Source: UBA3940 sp964506005
Lineage (GTDB): Bacteria; Chloroflexota; Anaerolineae; Aggregatilineales; UBA3940
Length of the DNA stretch: 50,147 bases
Assembly: GCA_964506005.1 (NCBI GenBank)
Contig: CAZDLX010000005.1
Span: 1-50,147, forward strand
Reading direction: 5' to 3'
Shown here: piece after piece, positions 7,664 through 16,605 of the stretch
Position numbering within the stretch: the stretch's first letter is position 1
How the letters are laid out: each line of letters opens with the position of its first letter
Made by a program: the position numbers and the translations under genes
Notes under the pieces: generated by a model
The model's input: the letters and a program-made list of their open reading frames with translations, nothing else
Databases searched by the model: none
Told to the model about the DNA's origin: nothing

Positions 7664-9260
7664 TACCAGTCTTCCAGCCGACAACGTGACAGAAGCGCAG
7701 ATGGTGGCCGTTGAGCCTGCGGTGGTGCAGGAAACCCTGCCCGCCGTGATTGCGAAAGACCCCACGCGCAAGCACATCCGGGGGTCCAGCCTGCTCCTGC
7801 TGGGGCGCATCATCGCGATGGGGCTGAACTTCGGCGTGCAGATCGTCACCGTACGCTACCTGGCCAAGAGCGACTATGGCGCGCTTGCCTTCGCGCTCTC
7901 AGTGGTGTCGATGGCTACCAGCGGCGTGCTGCTCGGACTCGACAAATCGGTGGCCCGTTTCGTGCCGATTTACCAGGAACAGCGGGACTACAACCGTATG
8001 GTCGGGACGGTGGTGCTCGCCTTCCTGGCAGTGCTGGCGCTGGGCGTAGTGCTCGTCGCGGGGACGTTCGCGCTGCAGAACGTGCTCATCGACCGCGTGG
8101 TGAGTGACCCGCTGTCGGCGTTCCTGCTGTTGAGTATCATCGCACTCGCACCGATCCAGGCGCTCGACAGCCTCTTCCAGGGGCTGTTTGCCGTGTTCGT
8201 GAAGCCCCGGGCGATCTTCTTCCGCCGCCACCTTCTCGGGCCGGGTCTCAAGCTGGCAGTCGTGCTGCTGGCCGTGCTGCTGCGCGGCGACGTGCAGTTC
8301 ATCGCCCTTGGATACATCGTGGGTGCACTGCTGGGCCTCGGCATCTACGTCATCATGCTGATGCAGGTGCTGCGCAAGGAGCCCTGGTTTGGCAGCCTCA
8401 AGCTGCGGGATGTGCAGATGCCCGCCGGTGAGGTGTTCGCGTTCGCCGCGCCGGTCCTGGGGACGGACATCCTGCTGATGTTCCGCGTTAACCTGGTCGT
8501 CGTGCTGCTCGAAACGCTCAAAGGTACGACGGCAGTCGCGGACTTCAAGGCGGTGCTGCCCTTCGCGGGGCTGAACCTCGTCGTGTACCAGAGCTTCAAG
8601 TTCCTGTACACGCCGCTCGCCTCGCGCTTCTACCAGCGCGGCAACAAGGCCGATATCAACGATCTCTACTGGCAGACCGCGGCCTGGATCAGCATCATCT
8701 CGTTCCCGGTGCTGGCGCTGACGGTCTCGCTCTCCGGGCCGATGACCGTGCTGGCCCTCGGCCAGCAGTATGCTCAGTCAGCGGTGCTGCTGGCCATCCT
8801 CTCGGCGGGGGAGTACTTCAACGCGGCCTTCGGCTACAACTCCTACACGCTGCAGGTGTACGGCAAGGTCGCCTACATCATGCTCGTCAGCGCGGTCACC
8901 GCCGTGCTCAGCCTGGCACTGAACTACTTCCTGATCCAGCAGATCGGCGCGCTTGGCGCGGCTATCGGCACGACGGCAAACCTGGTGCTCTACAACACGC
9001 TGAATCACGTCGGGCTGATCCGCATCGGCGTCGATCTGTTCCAGTGGCGCTACCTCAAGATGTATCTGAGCATCGTCGTCGGCATCCTGAGCCTGCTGTT
9101 CGTGCAGACGGTGATGGACCCGCCGATCTACATCAGCTTCATCTCGGTCACGCTGGTATGCCTGGCGGTGTTCACCCTGAACCGCCGGCTGCTTGAGATC
9201 GAACGCTTCTTCCCTGAGGTGAAGAAGATCCCGGTGCTTGGCCGGTTGATGACGTATTAA
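7656..9260 (+). CDS. Wzx-type lipid-linked oligosaccharide flippase (first copy)
   Basis: A 534-residue polytopic membrane protein of the MATE/MOP polysaccharide-transporter group. The N-terminal 45 residues are soluble. A pattern of 12-14 membrane helices follows, starting with LLLLGRIIAMGLNFGVQIV and continuing with TVRYLAKSDYGALAFALS, the typical opening of Wzx-like proteins. It would move polyprenyl-linked repeat units across the cytoplasmic membrane. The start overlaps the co-polymerase gene, so translation is probably coupled. A second flippase of different sequence lies at 31815. Confidence 0.88.
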   Translation: MTDTSLPADNVTEAQMVAVEPAVVQETLPAVIAKDPTRKHIRGSSLLLLGRIIAMGLNFGVQIVTVRYLAKSDYGALAFALSVVSMATSGVLLGLDKSVARFVPIYQEQRDYNRMVGTVVLAFLAVLALGVVLVAGTFALQNVLIDRVVSDPLSAFLLLSIIALAPIQALDSLFQGLFAVFVKPRAIFFRRHLLGPGLKLAVVLLAVLLRGDVQFIALGYIVGALLGLGIYVIMLMQVLRKEPWFGSLKLRDVQMPAGEVFAFAAPVLGTDILLMFRVNLVVVLLETLKGTTAVADFKAVLPFAGLNLVVYQSFKFLYTPLASRFYQRGNKADINDLYWQTAAWISIISFPVLALTVSLSGPMTVLALGQQYAQSAVLLAILSAGEYFNAAFGYNSYTLQVYGKVAYIMLVSAVTAVLSLALNYFLIQQIGALGAAIGTTANLVLYNTLNHVGLIRIGVDLFQWRYLKMYLSIVVGILSLLFVQTVMDPPIYISFISVTLVCLAVFTLNRRLLEIERFFPEVKKIPVLGRLMTY

Positions 9261-9297
9261 TTGGTCCGTGAGTTGAAATACCCTGACTGGCAGTGAC

Positions 9298-10443
9298 ATG
9301 GCAGATTTCACGCTCGACACGGCAGTTGTAGAGCAATACGTACGCTACGTTGCCGCCCGGTGCTATCCGGCGCTTGCGGGCGGCCCCATCGACGTGAGGC
9401 TGCACGCAGAGCAGGCGCGACCCGCGTCGATCCACCTGCTGTACGAGGTGAGCGCAGGCGACGCCCGGCACATGCTCCGGGTGAAGGTGCCACTCCTGCA
9501 GGCGGGCTCGGCAGGCGCTGCGACGGACGTTTCGGACCGCCCTCGCCTGGCGCCGCTCACTGCGCCAGACGAGAAGTACGAGCTGGAGTACACGGCCCTG
9601 GCGGAGATCCAGCGGCACTTTGAAATACTGGCAGACCCGCGCTTCAGCGCCGTGCGGGTGCTCGACTACCTGCCGCGGCAGCGGGCCGTGATCCTGGAAG
9701 AATGCCCCTACCCGACACTGCGGGCGCTGTTCGCGACCCGCACCAGGCTGCGTCCGCGGTTGGGCAGCCGCGCCCTCGACGCTGCCTTTCGTAATGCGGG
9801 TGCCTGGCTGCGCTCGTATCACGGCCTGACGAAACAGGAGCCAGCGCCTAAGCGGGATTACCAGCGGCGGGACTTCATCGAGATGGTGGGCCAGTTCGCA
9901 ACCTACATCGCCGGCGTGTTCGGGGACGAAGAGCTGTTCGAGTGCACGGCGGCGGCAGCCGCGGAACTGGCGCAGGACAGCCTGCCCGCCGAGCTGCCGT
10001 TGGGCCTGGGCCACGGCGACTACGCGATGCGCAACATCTTCGTCGGGCCGGAGGACCAGATTGTCGTGATCGACACGCTGGCGCGGTGGCGCACGCCGAT
10101 CTACGAAGACATCGCCTACTTCCTGGTCGCGCTGAAGGCGAACGGCATGCAGACGCTCACACAGGGGCTGGCCTACCCGGAGAGCTGGCTGGACCATTAC
10201 GAGGCGGAGTTCCTGGCGGGCTACTTCGACCGCCAGCCGGTGCCCTACGAGGCAATCCGGCTGTACGAGATTCAGGCGCTGCTCGACCTGTGGGCTTTCA
10301 CCGTAGCACCCGCGAATACGCCGGCAGGCAGTCTCATGACCCGGCTGCGCCGGTGGTCGGCGAGCCAGGTGTTCCGCCGCTACCTGATCGAGCTGCTGCA
10401 CGCCCTGGACGTGCAAAACCTGCCCGTCAGGTCGGCGGCCTGA
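9298..10443 (+). CDS. Aminoglycoside-phosphotransferase-fold small-molecule kinase
   Basis: A 381-residue APH/choline-kinase-like protein. The catalytic loop is GHGDYAMRNIFV (about residues 238-249), matching the HGDxxxxN Brenner motif. The metal-binding Asp is in VVIDTLARW (about 258-266). The N-terminal lobe is less conserved, with LRVKVPLL as a possible ATP-lysine strand. Family members phosphorylate sugars, choline or antibiotics. Position in the polysaccharide operon argues for a sugar or polymer-intermediate substrate rather than antibiotic resistance, but the substrate is unknown. It is followed after 28 bases by another kinase-like gene. Confidence 0.8.
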   Translation: MADFTLDTAVVEQYVRYVAARCYPALAGGPIDVRLHAEQARPASIHLLYEVSAGDARHMLRVKVPLLQAGSAGAATDVSDRPRLAPLTAPDEKYELEYTALAEIQRHFEILADPRFSAVRVLDYLPRQRAVILEECPYPTLRALFATRTRLRPRLGSRALDAAFRNAGAWLRSYHGLTKQEPAPKRDYQRRDFIEMVGQFATYIAGVFGDEELFECTAAAAAELAQDSLPAELPLGLGHGDYAMRNIFVGPEDQIVVIDTLARWRTPIYEDIAYFLVALKANGMQTLTQGLAYPESWLDHYEAEFLAGYFDRQPVPYEAIRLYEIQALLDLWAFTVAPANTPAGSLMTRLRRWSASQVFRRYLIELLHALDVQNLPVRSAA

Positions 10444-10471
10444 TGCGAGCATACACGAACGGACGAGAGGC

Positions 10472-11662
10472 ATGAGCAGTATCGCCAAGCCAAACACCCT
10501 GAATGTGCGAGACGCCGCCCTGGCCGCCGGCACGGAGCAGGCTGTGTCCGACTACGTGCTGCACGGTCTCGTGCGGACGCGGCTGCTCGGCGCGACCCCG
10601 GCGGATGAGGCGGTCGTCGCGCGGCAGCTTGGCCCGCTGCGCGCCGCCGTCGCGGGTGAGCCGGACATCACGATCCGTTTCGTCGACCGGCTGGAGACAG
10701 CTTCGCCGGTGCGCTACGTCGGGCTGGACGACGCAGGCTTCACCGGCGACGCCTTCCTGATCCTGCGGAGCACGCACAAGGCGAAGGCCAGGGTGCAGAT
10801 CGACTTCGCAAACCTCGGGCAGCGCTGCGAGATCGTGTGCGAGCGCGGCCTGCCCGCCGTGCCGCTGCTCATCGCCACCGTCAACCTGACCGCGCTGGCG
10901 AAGGGCATCGTGCCGCTGCACGCCTCGGCGTTCATGTTCGGCGGCAGGGGTGTACTGCTCACCGGCTGGGCGAAGGCCGGTAAGTCGGAGGCGCTGCTCT
11001 CCTTTATGGCGCAGGGCGCGCAGTACGTCGGCGACGAGTGGGTGTACCTGCCCCGCAGCGGGCGGGAGATGTACGGCATCCCCGAGCCGATCCGCCTGTG
11101 GGACTGGCACCTCGCGCAGATGCCGCAGTACCGGCAGGCCGTCAGCGGCGGCGCGCGGAACCGGATGCGCCTGCTGCGCCGGGTCGAGCGCACCCTCGAC
11201 TGGCTGAACACAAATTCAACGGCCCGCCGGGTCATTCGCAAAGACCTGTCGCGCTTTGTGGCAGCCCTCGGGCGGCAGCCCAACGTGCAGATCCCGCCCG
11301 CGAAGCTGTTCGGGCACGAGGCGATCCGCCTGACCGGCAGGCCCGACGTGATCTTCCTGCTGGTGAGCCGCGCCGGGGATGAGTACGCCGTGGAGCCGGT
11401 GGACCCGGACGAGGTCGCGGCGCGGATGCTGTACTCCAACCAGGTCGAGCAGGCAGACCTGCTCGCGCATTACTGGAAGTTCCGCTACGCCTTCCCGGAG
11501 GCCAGCAACCCGCTGATCGAGAACCTGCAGGCGGCACAGGCGGACATTCTGCGCGAGGCGCTCGCGGGCAAACCCGCCTACGTCGTGTACCACCCGCACC
11601 CGGTCGCCATCCCCGAGCTGTTCCGGGTGATGCGCCCATTCGTGGAGGGCGATGCGGCATGA
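10472..11662 (+). CDS. HPr-kinase-like P-loop protein
   Basis: 396 residues. The P-loop is GWAKAGKS at residues 165-172, preceded by PLHASAFMFGGRGVLLT and followed by GAQYVGDEW. This matches the HprK layout, where a conserved His and a GxxGxGKSE loop are followed by a GD(D/E) acidic pair. The N-terminal 145 residues and the long C-terminus have no assignment I recognise. HprK-like proteins outside the phosphotransferase system are common in polysaccharide and peptide-modification clusters, where their targets are mostly unknown. No HPr gene is seen nearby. The stop overlaps the next gene by 4 bases (ATGA), so the two are coupled. Confidence 0.72.
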   Translation: MSSIAKPNTLNVRDAALAAGTEQAVSDYVLHGLVRTRLLGATPADEAVVARQLGPLRAAVAGEPDITIRFVDRLETASPVRYVGLDDAGFTGDAFLILRSTHKAKARVQIDFANLGQRCEIVCERGLPAVPLLIATVNLTALAKGIVPLHASAFMFGGRGVLLTGWAKAGKSEALLSFMAQGAQYVGDEWVYLPRSGREMYGIPEPIRLWDWHLAQMPQYRQAVSGGARNRMRLLRRVERTLDWLNTNSTARRVIRKDLSRFVAALGRQPNVQIPPAKLFGHEAIRLTGRPDVIFLLVSRAGDEYAVEPVDPDEVAARMLYSNQVEQADLLAHYWKFRYAFPEASNPLIENLQAAQADILREALAGKPAYVVYHPHPVAIPELFRVMRPFVEGDAA

Positions 11663-12396
11663 AGAACGGGCATCGCGCGATCAGCGTGGCACTCATCGGC
11701 GCCGACGGGACGGGCAAGTCGACCATCAGCCGCCGCGTCGTCGAGACGCTCGGCCTGCCGGCGAAGCACGTCTACATGGGCGTGAACCTGGAGTCGAGCA
11801 ACCTGCTGCTGCCCACGACCCGCCTGCTGCTTGAGGCGAAGCGGCTGCGCGGCAGGCGTCCCGACGCAGTAGGCCCGCCGCGCTCGCAGCCCCGGCAGTC
11901 GAGCGGTGGCGTGGTTCGGAGGGCAGTGGGCGGCGTGAAGTCGGCGCTGCGGCTGCTCAACTGGGCCGCCGAGGAGTGGTTCAGGCAGGTGGTCGTGTGG
12001 TGGCACCAGCGGCGCGGCTACGTCGTGGTGCTCGACCGGCACTTCTACGCCGATTACTACCGGCACGGCATCGCCAACGGTGAGGACGTGCCGCTCGCCA
12101 GCCGGCTGCACGGGGCCATGCTGGAGCGCTATTACCCGAAGCCGGACCTGTTCATCCTGCTCGACGCGCCGGCGGAGGTGCTGTTCGACCGCAAGGGCGA
12201 GGGCACGCTGGAGCTGTTGGCCGAGCGCCAGCAGGAATACCGCGAGATGTGCGGCGCGCTGGGCAACTGCGAGGTCGTCAGTGTGGAACAGCCGCTCGAC
12301 GACGTGGTGGCACAGATCGCGGCGATGATTCGCGATACGGCGAGCCGTGGTGTGTCACCCGTCACGCCGCAGCTTGAGAGTTCGGGGCTGGAGTGA
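11659..12396 (+). CDS. Thymidylate-kinase-like P-loop kinase
   Basis: 245 residues. The P-loop is LIGADGTGKST (residues 12-22). A DRx motif in VVLDRHFYADYY corresponds to the DRY/DRF of dTMP kinases. DLFILLDAP comes next, and a lid-like segment carries Arg/Lys (FDRKGEGTLELLAERQ). It is longer than housekeeping Tmk because of an insert (about 60-110). Tmk-like proteins in polysaccharide clusters usually have no proven nucleotide substrate, so I call only the fold. It overlaps both neighbouring genes, placing it firmly in the operon. Confidence 0.75.
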   Translation: MKNGHRAISVALIGADGTGKSTISRRVVETLGLPAKHVYMGVNLESSNLLLPTTRLLLEAKRLRGRRPDAVGPPRSQPRQSSGGVVRRAVGGVKSALRLLNWAAEEWFRQVVVWWHQRRGYVVVLDRHFYADYYRHGIANGEDVPLASRLHGAMLERYYPKPDLFILLDAPAEVLFDRKGEGTLELLAERQQEYREMCGALGNCEVVSVEQPLDDVVAQIAAMIRDTASRGVSPVTPQLESSGLE

Positions 12397-13376
12397 TGAA
12401 GCATTTGCTGGGCAGAGCCGCAGGCAGCGCGCCGGGGCGGGCGCTGATGAGCGTGCTGGAGCGGGCGGACAGCCACGCACCCGACGTCGTGCGTGTGCTG
12501 ACCTACCACCTCGTCTCGAACCGCGAAGGGTTCGACGCGCAGATGCGCTACCTGGCGCGGCATTACCAACCCGTCCCGGTGGCGGCGATTCTCGGCGCGC
12601 TTGAGGGCGGGCCGCCGCTGCCGCCGCGCGCCGTCGCCGTAACGTTCGACGACGCCTACGAGAATTTCGCGGAGGTCGCCTGGCCGGTGTTGAAGCGCTA
12701 CGGCGTCCCGGTAACGCTGTTCGTGCCGACCGCCTTTCCGGGCCAGCCGGGCGCGTACTGGTGGGATGAGCTCGAGCAGGGGCTGCTGCACACGCCGCGC
12801 CAGGACACGCTGGAGACGCCGGCAGGCCGCCTGCCGCTCGGCACGCCGCAGGAGCGGGCGCAGGCGTTCAGACGCCTCGACGCGTACCTGAAGGCCCTGC
12901 CCCACGACGACGCGCTGGACCTCGTCTCGCGCATCGTGCCGGAGCTAGGCAGCACTGCGCCGGTGCCGCGCGTGTTGGGCTGGGATGCGCTGCGAGTGCT
13001 CGCCGCGGGGGGCGTGACGCTCGGCGCGCACACGCGCACCCACCCGCTGCTCACCCGCGTCGAGGCGGCCCGTGCCCGCGAGGAGATCGCCGGCTCGCTC
13101 GCCGACCTGCGCGGCAAGGTCGGGGATGATGTGCCGCCCGTGCTCGCCTACCCGGCAGGCGCGTACAACTCGCAGGTGGTCGCTGCGGCCCGGGAGGCGG
13201 GCATCCGGCTGGCGTTCACGACGGTGAAGGGCGCGAACGACCTGCGTGAGATTGACCCGCTGCGGCTGCGGCGTATCAACGTGACGGCGGACGCCACCGC
13301 CGCTGCGCTGCGGGCGCGGCTGCTGCTCTACACGGCGCGTCTGAACGGGCTGCGAGAAGTGCCCGCGACGGCATGA
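12396..13376 (+). CDS. Polysaccharide deacetylase (NodB-fold)
   Basis: About 326 residues. The metal-dependent NodB motifs are present: AVTFDDAYENF (catalytic base and metal Asp) and GAHTRTHPLL (the HxxxH metal site). LAYPAGAYNSQ gives motif 3. The opening RVLTYHLVS is typical of the YHxxS subgroup found with capsule genes. It would remove N- or O-acyl groups from a glycan. I see no signal peptide, so it may act on a cytoplasmic lipid-linked intermediate or leave the cell by another route. Two starts are possible, GTG 12393 or ATG 12396. Both overlap the previous stop. Confidence 0.88.
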   Translation: MKHLLGRAAGSAPGRALMSVLERADSHAPDVVRVLTYHLVSNREGFDAQMRYLARHYQPVPVAAILGALEGGPPLPPRAVAVTFDDAYENFAEVAWPVLKRYGVPVTLFVPTAFPGQPGAYWWDELEQGLLHTPRQDTLETPAGRLPLGTPQERAQAFRRLDAYLKALPHDDALDLVSRIVPELGSTAPVPRVLGWDALRVLAAGGVTLGAHTRTHPLLTRVEAARAREEIAGSLADLRGKVGDDVPPVLAYPAGAYNSQVVAAAREAGIRLAFTTVKGANDLREIDPLRLRRINVTADATAAALRARLLLYTARLNGLREVPATA

Positions 13377-13424
13377 CGGCTTGGGCCGGTTTATTGTGAT
13401 ACGCATAGGGGAAGCAGAGCCATT

Positions 13425-14384
13425 ATGAGAATTCTCGTCGTAAGTTCCATTTACCCGGGCGCTCTTGAGCGCCTTGAGAGCCGCCATGACGTCATCCGCG
13501 CCTATGATGCCAGCCGCGAGGAGCTGCTGTCCGTCGTCGGCGACCGCGAGGTGATCGTGGTGCGCAGCGGCGTGCAGATCACGCGGGAGGTCATGGAGAA
13601 CGCGCCCGACCTCAAGCTCGTCGTGCGGGCGGGTTCGGGCACGGACAACATCGACCTGGCCGCCCTCGCCGAGCGCGGGCTGGAGCTCAAGCGCATCCCG
13701 GGGCCAGGCGCGCGGGCCGTCGCCGAGATGACCTTCGCGCTGCTGCTCGCGCTGGCCCGCAACGTGGTCGTCGCCGACGACCTGTGGCGCAGTGGCCACT
13801 GGGCCAAGCACGAGCTGACCGGCCACCTGCTGCAGGGCAAGACGCTCGGCATCGTCGGCGCGGGCAACATCGGCTCGACGGTGGGCGAGATGGCCGCCGC
13901 GTGGGGCATGGACGTGATCGGCTGCGTCGAGCACCCGGACGCGCAGCGCGCCGCCGAGCTCGCCGAGCGCGGCATCCGACTGGTTGGCGACTGCGGAGAG
14001 GTCCTCGCCGCGGCGGACTTCGTGACGGTGCACGTGCCGCTGAAGCCGTCCACGCGCGGGCTCATCGACGCGGACGCGCTGGCGCTGATGAAGCCGGGGG
14101 CGTTCCTGGTCAACATCGCGCGCGGCGGCATTGTCGACGAGGCGGCGCTGCGCGAGGCGCTTGTCGAGGGGCGGCTCGCGGGTGCGGCGCTGGACGTTCA
14201 CGAGCACGAAGGCGAGGGCAATATCTCGCCGCTGGCCGACCTGCGGAACGTCGTGCTGACGCCGCACATCGGCGCGGGCGCGGTGGATACCCAGCGGCAG
14301 ATCGGCGACATCATCGTCGAGTCGATTGAGCAGCTTGCCGCGAGACTCGCGGCGCCGGGAGTCAACGGCCGCGCGCAGGCGTAG
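13425..14384 (+). CDS. D-2-hydroxyacid dehydrogenase (SerA/phosphoglycerate dehydrogenase type)
   Basis: A 319-residue NAD-dependent dehydrogenase. The dinucleotide loop is LGIVGAGNIGS (about 140-150). Catalytic residues lie in NIARGGIVDE (Arg), the following Glu region, and LTPHIGAG (His). It lacks the C-terminal ACT domain of many SerA proteins and has the size of the short form. The family reduces 2-keto acids to D-2-hydroxyacids. It stands 43 bases before a phosphoenolpyruvate mutase. Reduction of phosphonopyruvate to phosphonolactate by a family member is known from phosphonate pathways, so that is an attractive but unproven substrate. Serine biosynthesis is the alternative. Ribosome-binding site GGGGAAG. 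Confidence 0.85.
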   Translation: MRILVVSSIYPGALERLESRHDVIRAYDASREELLSVVGDREVIVVRSGVQITREVMENAPDLKLVVRAGSGTDNIDLAALAERGLELKRIPGPGARAVAEMTFALLLALARNVVVADDLWRSGHWAKHELTGHLLQGKTLGIVGAGNIGSTVGEMAAAWGMDVIGCVEHPDAQRAAELAERGIRLVGDCGEVLAAADFVTVHVPLKPSTRGLIDADALALMKPGAFLVNIARGGIVDEAALREALVEGRLAGAALDVHEHEGEGNISPLADLRNVVLTPHIGAGAVDTQRQIGDIIVESIEQLAARLAAPGVNGRAQA

Positions 14385-14427
14385 CGAGCTTTTTGGGCCG
14401 GGCATTATTAGTGAGGGGGAATCAAAC

Positions 14428-15369
14428 ATGAAGAAGACGACACAGTTCAAGCAACTTCTGCACTCGGGGCAGACGGAGTTCATCCTCGAGGCGCATAACG
14501 GCATCAGCGCCAAGATCGTCGAAGAGGCGGGCTTCAAAGGCATCTGGGGCAGCGGGCTCGCGATCTCGGCGGGCCTCGGCGTGCGCGACAACAACGAGGC
14601 AAGCTGGACGCAGGTGCTGGAGGTCGTGGAGTTCATCAGCGACATCACCACCATCCCGCTGCTGCTGGACGCCGACACCGGCTACGGCAACTTCAACAAC
14701 GTGCGCCGCCTGGTGCGCAAGTTGGAGCAGCGCGACGTGGCGGCGGTGTGCATCGAGGACAAGCTGTTCCCGAAGACCAACTCCTTCATCGACGGCGAGA
14801 GCCAGCCGCTGGCCGACGTCGACGAGTTCTGCGGGAAGATCAAGGCCGCGAAAGACTCCCAGCAGGACCCCGACTTCTGCGTGGTGGCGCGGGTCGAGGC
14901 CTTCATCGCGGGCTGGGGGCTGTCGGAGGCGCTGCGCCGCGCAGAGGCCTACCACCGCGCGGGCGCGGACGCGATCCTGATGCACAGCAAGCTCAGCACG
15001 CCAGACCAGATCATCGCCTTTATGCGGGAGTGGCGGGACACCTGCCCCGTCGTGATCGTCCCGACGATGTACTACAACACGCCGACGGAGGTCTTCGAGG
15101 AGCTGCGCATCAGCCTCGTGATCTGGGCCAACCACCTGATCCGCTCGGGCATCACGGCGATGCAGCAGACCGCCCGCAAGATCTACGAGGCGCGCTCGCT
15201 CCAGACCGTCGAGAGCGAGATCGTGCCGGTCAAGGAGATCTTCCGGCTTCAGAACGCAGCCGAGCTCAAAGAGGCTGAGAAGCGCTACCTGACGCCGCGC
15301 CAGCCGGTACCGGCGCCCGCGCCGCTGACCATGCCTGCCGTCCAGCTCCAGCCGACAGACGGAGACTAG
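14428..15369 (+). CDS. pepM: Phosphoenolpyruvate mutase
   Basis: 313 residues from the ATG at 14428, chosen because GAGGGGGAA lies just before it and because it matches the family start. It belongs to the isocitrate-lyase superfamily. The diagnostic mutase motif EDKLFPKTNSF (EDKxxxKxNS) is intact, as are LLLDADTGYGN and CVVARVEAFIAGWG. The enzyme converts phosphoenolpyruvate to phosphonopyruvate, the committed step of C-P bond formation. Equilibrium favours phosphoenolpyruvate, so a following irreversible step is needed. No phosphonopyruvate decarboxylase or cytidylyltransferase is visible in the window. The dehydrogenase immediately upstream is the nearest candidate partner. The proline-rich tail (last 25 residues) is not part of the family core. 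Confidence 0.95.
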   Translation: MKKTTQFKQLLHSGQTEFILEAHNGISAKIVEEAGFKGIWGSGLAISAGLGVRDNNEASWTQVLEVVEFISDITTIPLLLDADTGYGNFNNVRRLVRKLEQRDVAAVCIEDKLFPKTNSFIDGESQPLADVDEFCGKIKAAKDSQQDPDFCVVARVEAFIAGWGLSEALRRAEAYHRAGADAILMHSKLSTPDQIIAFMREWRDTCPVVIVPTMYYNTPTEVFEELRISLVIWANHLIRSGITAMQQTARKIYEARSLQTVESEIVPVKEIFRLQNAAELKEAEKRYLTPRQPVPAPAPLTMPAVQLQPTDGD

Positions 15370-15372
15370 GTT

Positions 15373-16602
15373 ATGACGTCTCAGCAGCCGCCCGCCGTCA
15401 TCGTCGGGCTGAACAGCATCACCGGGCTGCAGTCGGCGCGCATCCTCGCCCGGCGCGGCGTACCGGTCTTCGGCGTGACGGGCAGCCTGTCGCACTACAC
15501 CAGCCGCACGAACGTCTGCGAGCGCATCGTCGAGACAGACCTGAACGACGAGGCGGCGCTGGCGGAGACGCTCGTCGCGCTGGCGGAGACGCTCGGGCAG
15601 AAGGCGGTGCTCGTGCCGTGCTCCGACCCGACCGTGCTGGCCATCGCGCGGCACCGGGCCCGGCTTGAGCCGCTGTACCACATCTCACTGCCGGAACTGC
15701 GCACGCTTGAGCTGCTGATGGACAAGGTGCGCTTCTACGCCTACGCGCAGGACTGCGGGCTACCGGTGCCCCGCATGTTCCTGCTCTCCTCCCGCGAGGA
15801 CGCCGAGCGCACAGCGGACGAGCTGGCCTTCCCGGTCATTCTCAAGCCGCCGTTCAAGACGCCGCGCTGGGAGGCCAACACGAAGATCAAGGCTTACAAA
15901 GTCCCGAGCCGTGAAGCCTTCCTGGAGCTGTACGACCGGTGCTCCGCCTGGGCGGATGAGCTCATGGTGCAGGAGTACGTTGAAGGCCCCGACGCCAACC
16001 TGTACTCCTGCAACGGCTACTTCAACGGCACGGGCGAGCCGCTCGTGACCTTCGTCGCGCGGAAGCTGCGGCAGTGGCCGCCCGAGACGGGTACAAGCTG
16101 CCTCGGCGAAGAAGTCCGCAACGACGAGGTTCTCGAAGAGACGGTGAAGCTGTTCCGCGCCCTCAACTACCGGGGGCTCGGCTACGTCGAGATGAAGCGC
16201 GACGAGCGCACGGGCAAGCACTACCTCATCGAGCCAAACGCGGGCCGGCCTACCGGTCGCTCGGCAATCGCCGAGGCGGGTGGAGTCGAGCTGCTGTACA
16301 CGATGTACTGCGATGCCGCGGGGCTGCCCCTGCCGGAGAACCGGCAGCAGCAGTACCGGGGCGTCAAGTGGATTTACTTGCGCTGGGACTTTCAGTCGGC
16401 ACTGCACTACTGGCGGCGTGGCGAGCTGTCTCTGCGTGAGTGGTGGCGCTCCGTCCGTGGGCCGAAGGGATATGCGGTGTTCAGCCTGTCCGATCCGGCA
16501 CCGTTCTTGACCGACATCGCGCGAAGTGTCAGGACAGCACTGTTGGGGGCACGAGACCCGGGGGCTCAGCCACGCCGGTCCGATGTCAAGGTAAATCTGT
16601 GA
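15373..16602 (+). CDS. ATP-grasp enzyme
   Basis: 409 residues. A Rossmann-like pre-ATP-grasp part (VIVGLNSITGLQSARILARR) is followed by the ATP-grasp fold (about 115-320). FPVILKPP carries the ATP lysine. LMVQEYVEGPD is the hinge. IEPNAGRPTG holds the metal-binding Glu/Asn. It resembles the carbamoyl-phosphate-synthase-like ATP-grasp proteins often found in polysaccharide loci, which ligate a carboxylate to an amine. The substrate is unknown. It begins 3 bases after the mutase stop, so a role in making an amide of a phosphonate or uronate product is a reasonable guess. Confidence 0.82.
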   Translation: MTSQQPPAVIVGLNSITGLQSARILARRGVPVFGVTGSLSHYTSRTNVCERIVETDLNDEAALAETLVALAETLGQKAVLVPCSDPTVLAIARHRARLEPLYHISLPELRTLELLMDKVRFYAYAQDCGLPVPRMFLLSSREDAERTADELAFPVILKPPFKTPRWEANTKIKAYKVPSREAFLELYDRCSAWADELMVQEYVEGPDANLYSCNGYFNGTGEPLVTFVARKLRQWPPETGTSCLGEEVRNDEVLEETVKLFRALNYRGLGYVEMKRDERTGKHYLIEPNAGRPTGRSAIAEAGGVELLYTMYCDAAGLPLPENRQQQYRGVKWIYLRWDFQSALHYWRRGELSLREWWRSVRGPKGYAVFSLSDPAPFLTDIARSVRTALLGARDPGAQPRRSDVKVNL

Positions 16603-16605
16603 CGA

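Noticed and set aside
9298..10443. Antibiotic resistance kinase
   Set aside because: The APH fold is shared by many sugar and choline kinases, and the operon context favours glycan metabolism.
11659..12396. Housekeeping thymidylate kinase
   Set aside because: The insert, the altered lid and the location inside a polysaccharide operon do not fit the essential Tmk.
14326..14427. N-terminal extension of the phosphoenolpyruvate mutase from ATG 14326
   Set aside because: It overlaps the dehydrogenase gene in another frame, lacks family similarity, and the ATG at 14428 has a strong ribosome-binding site.
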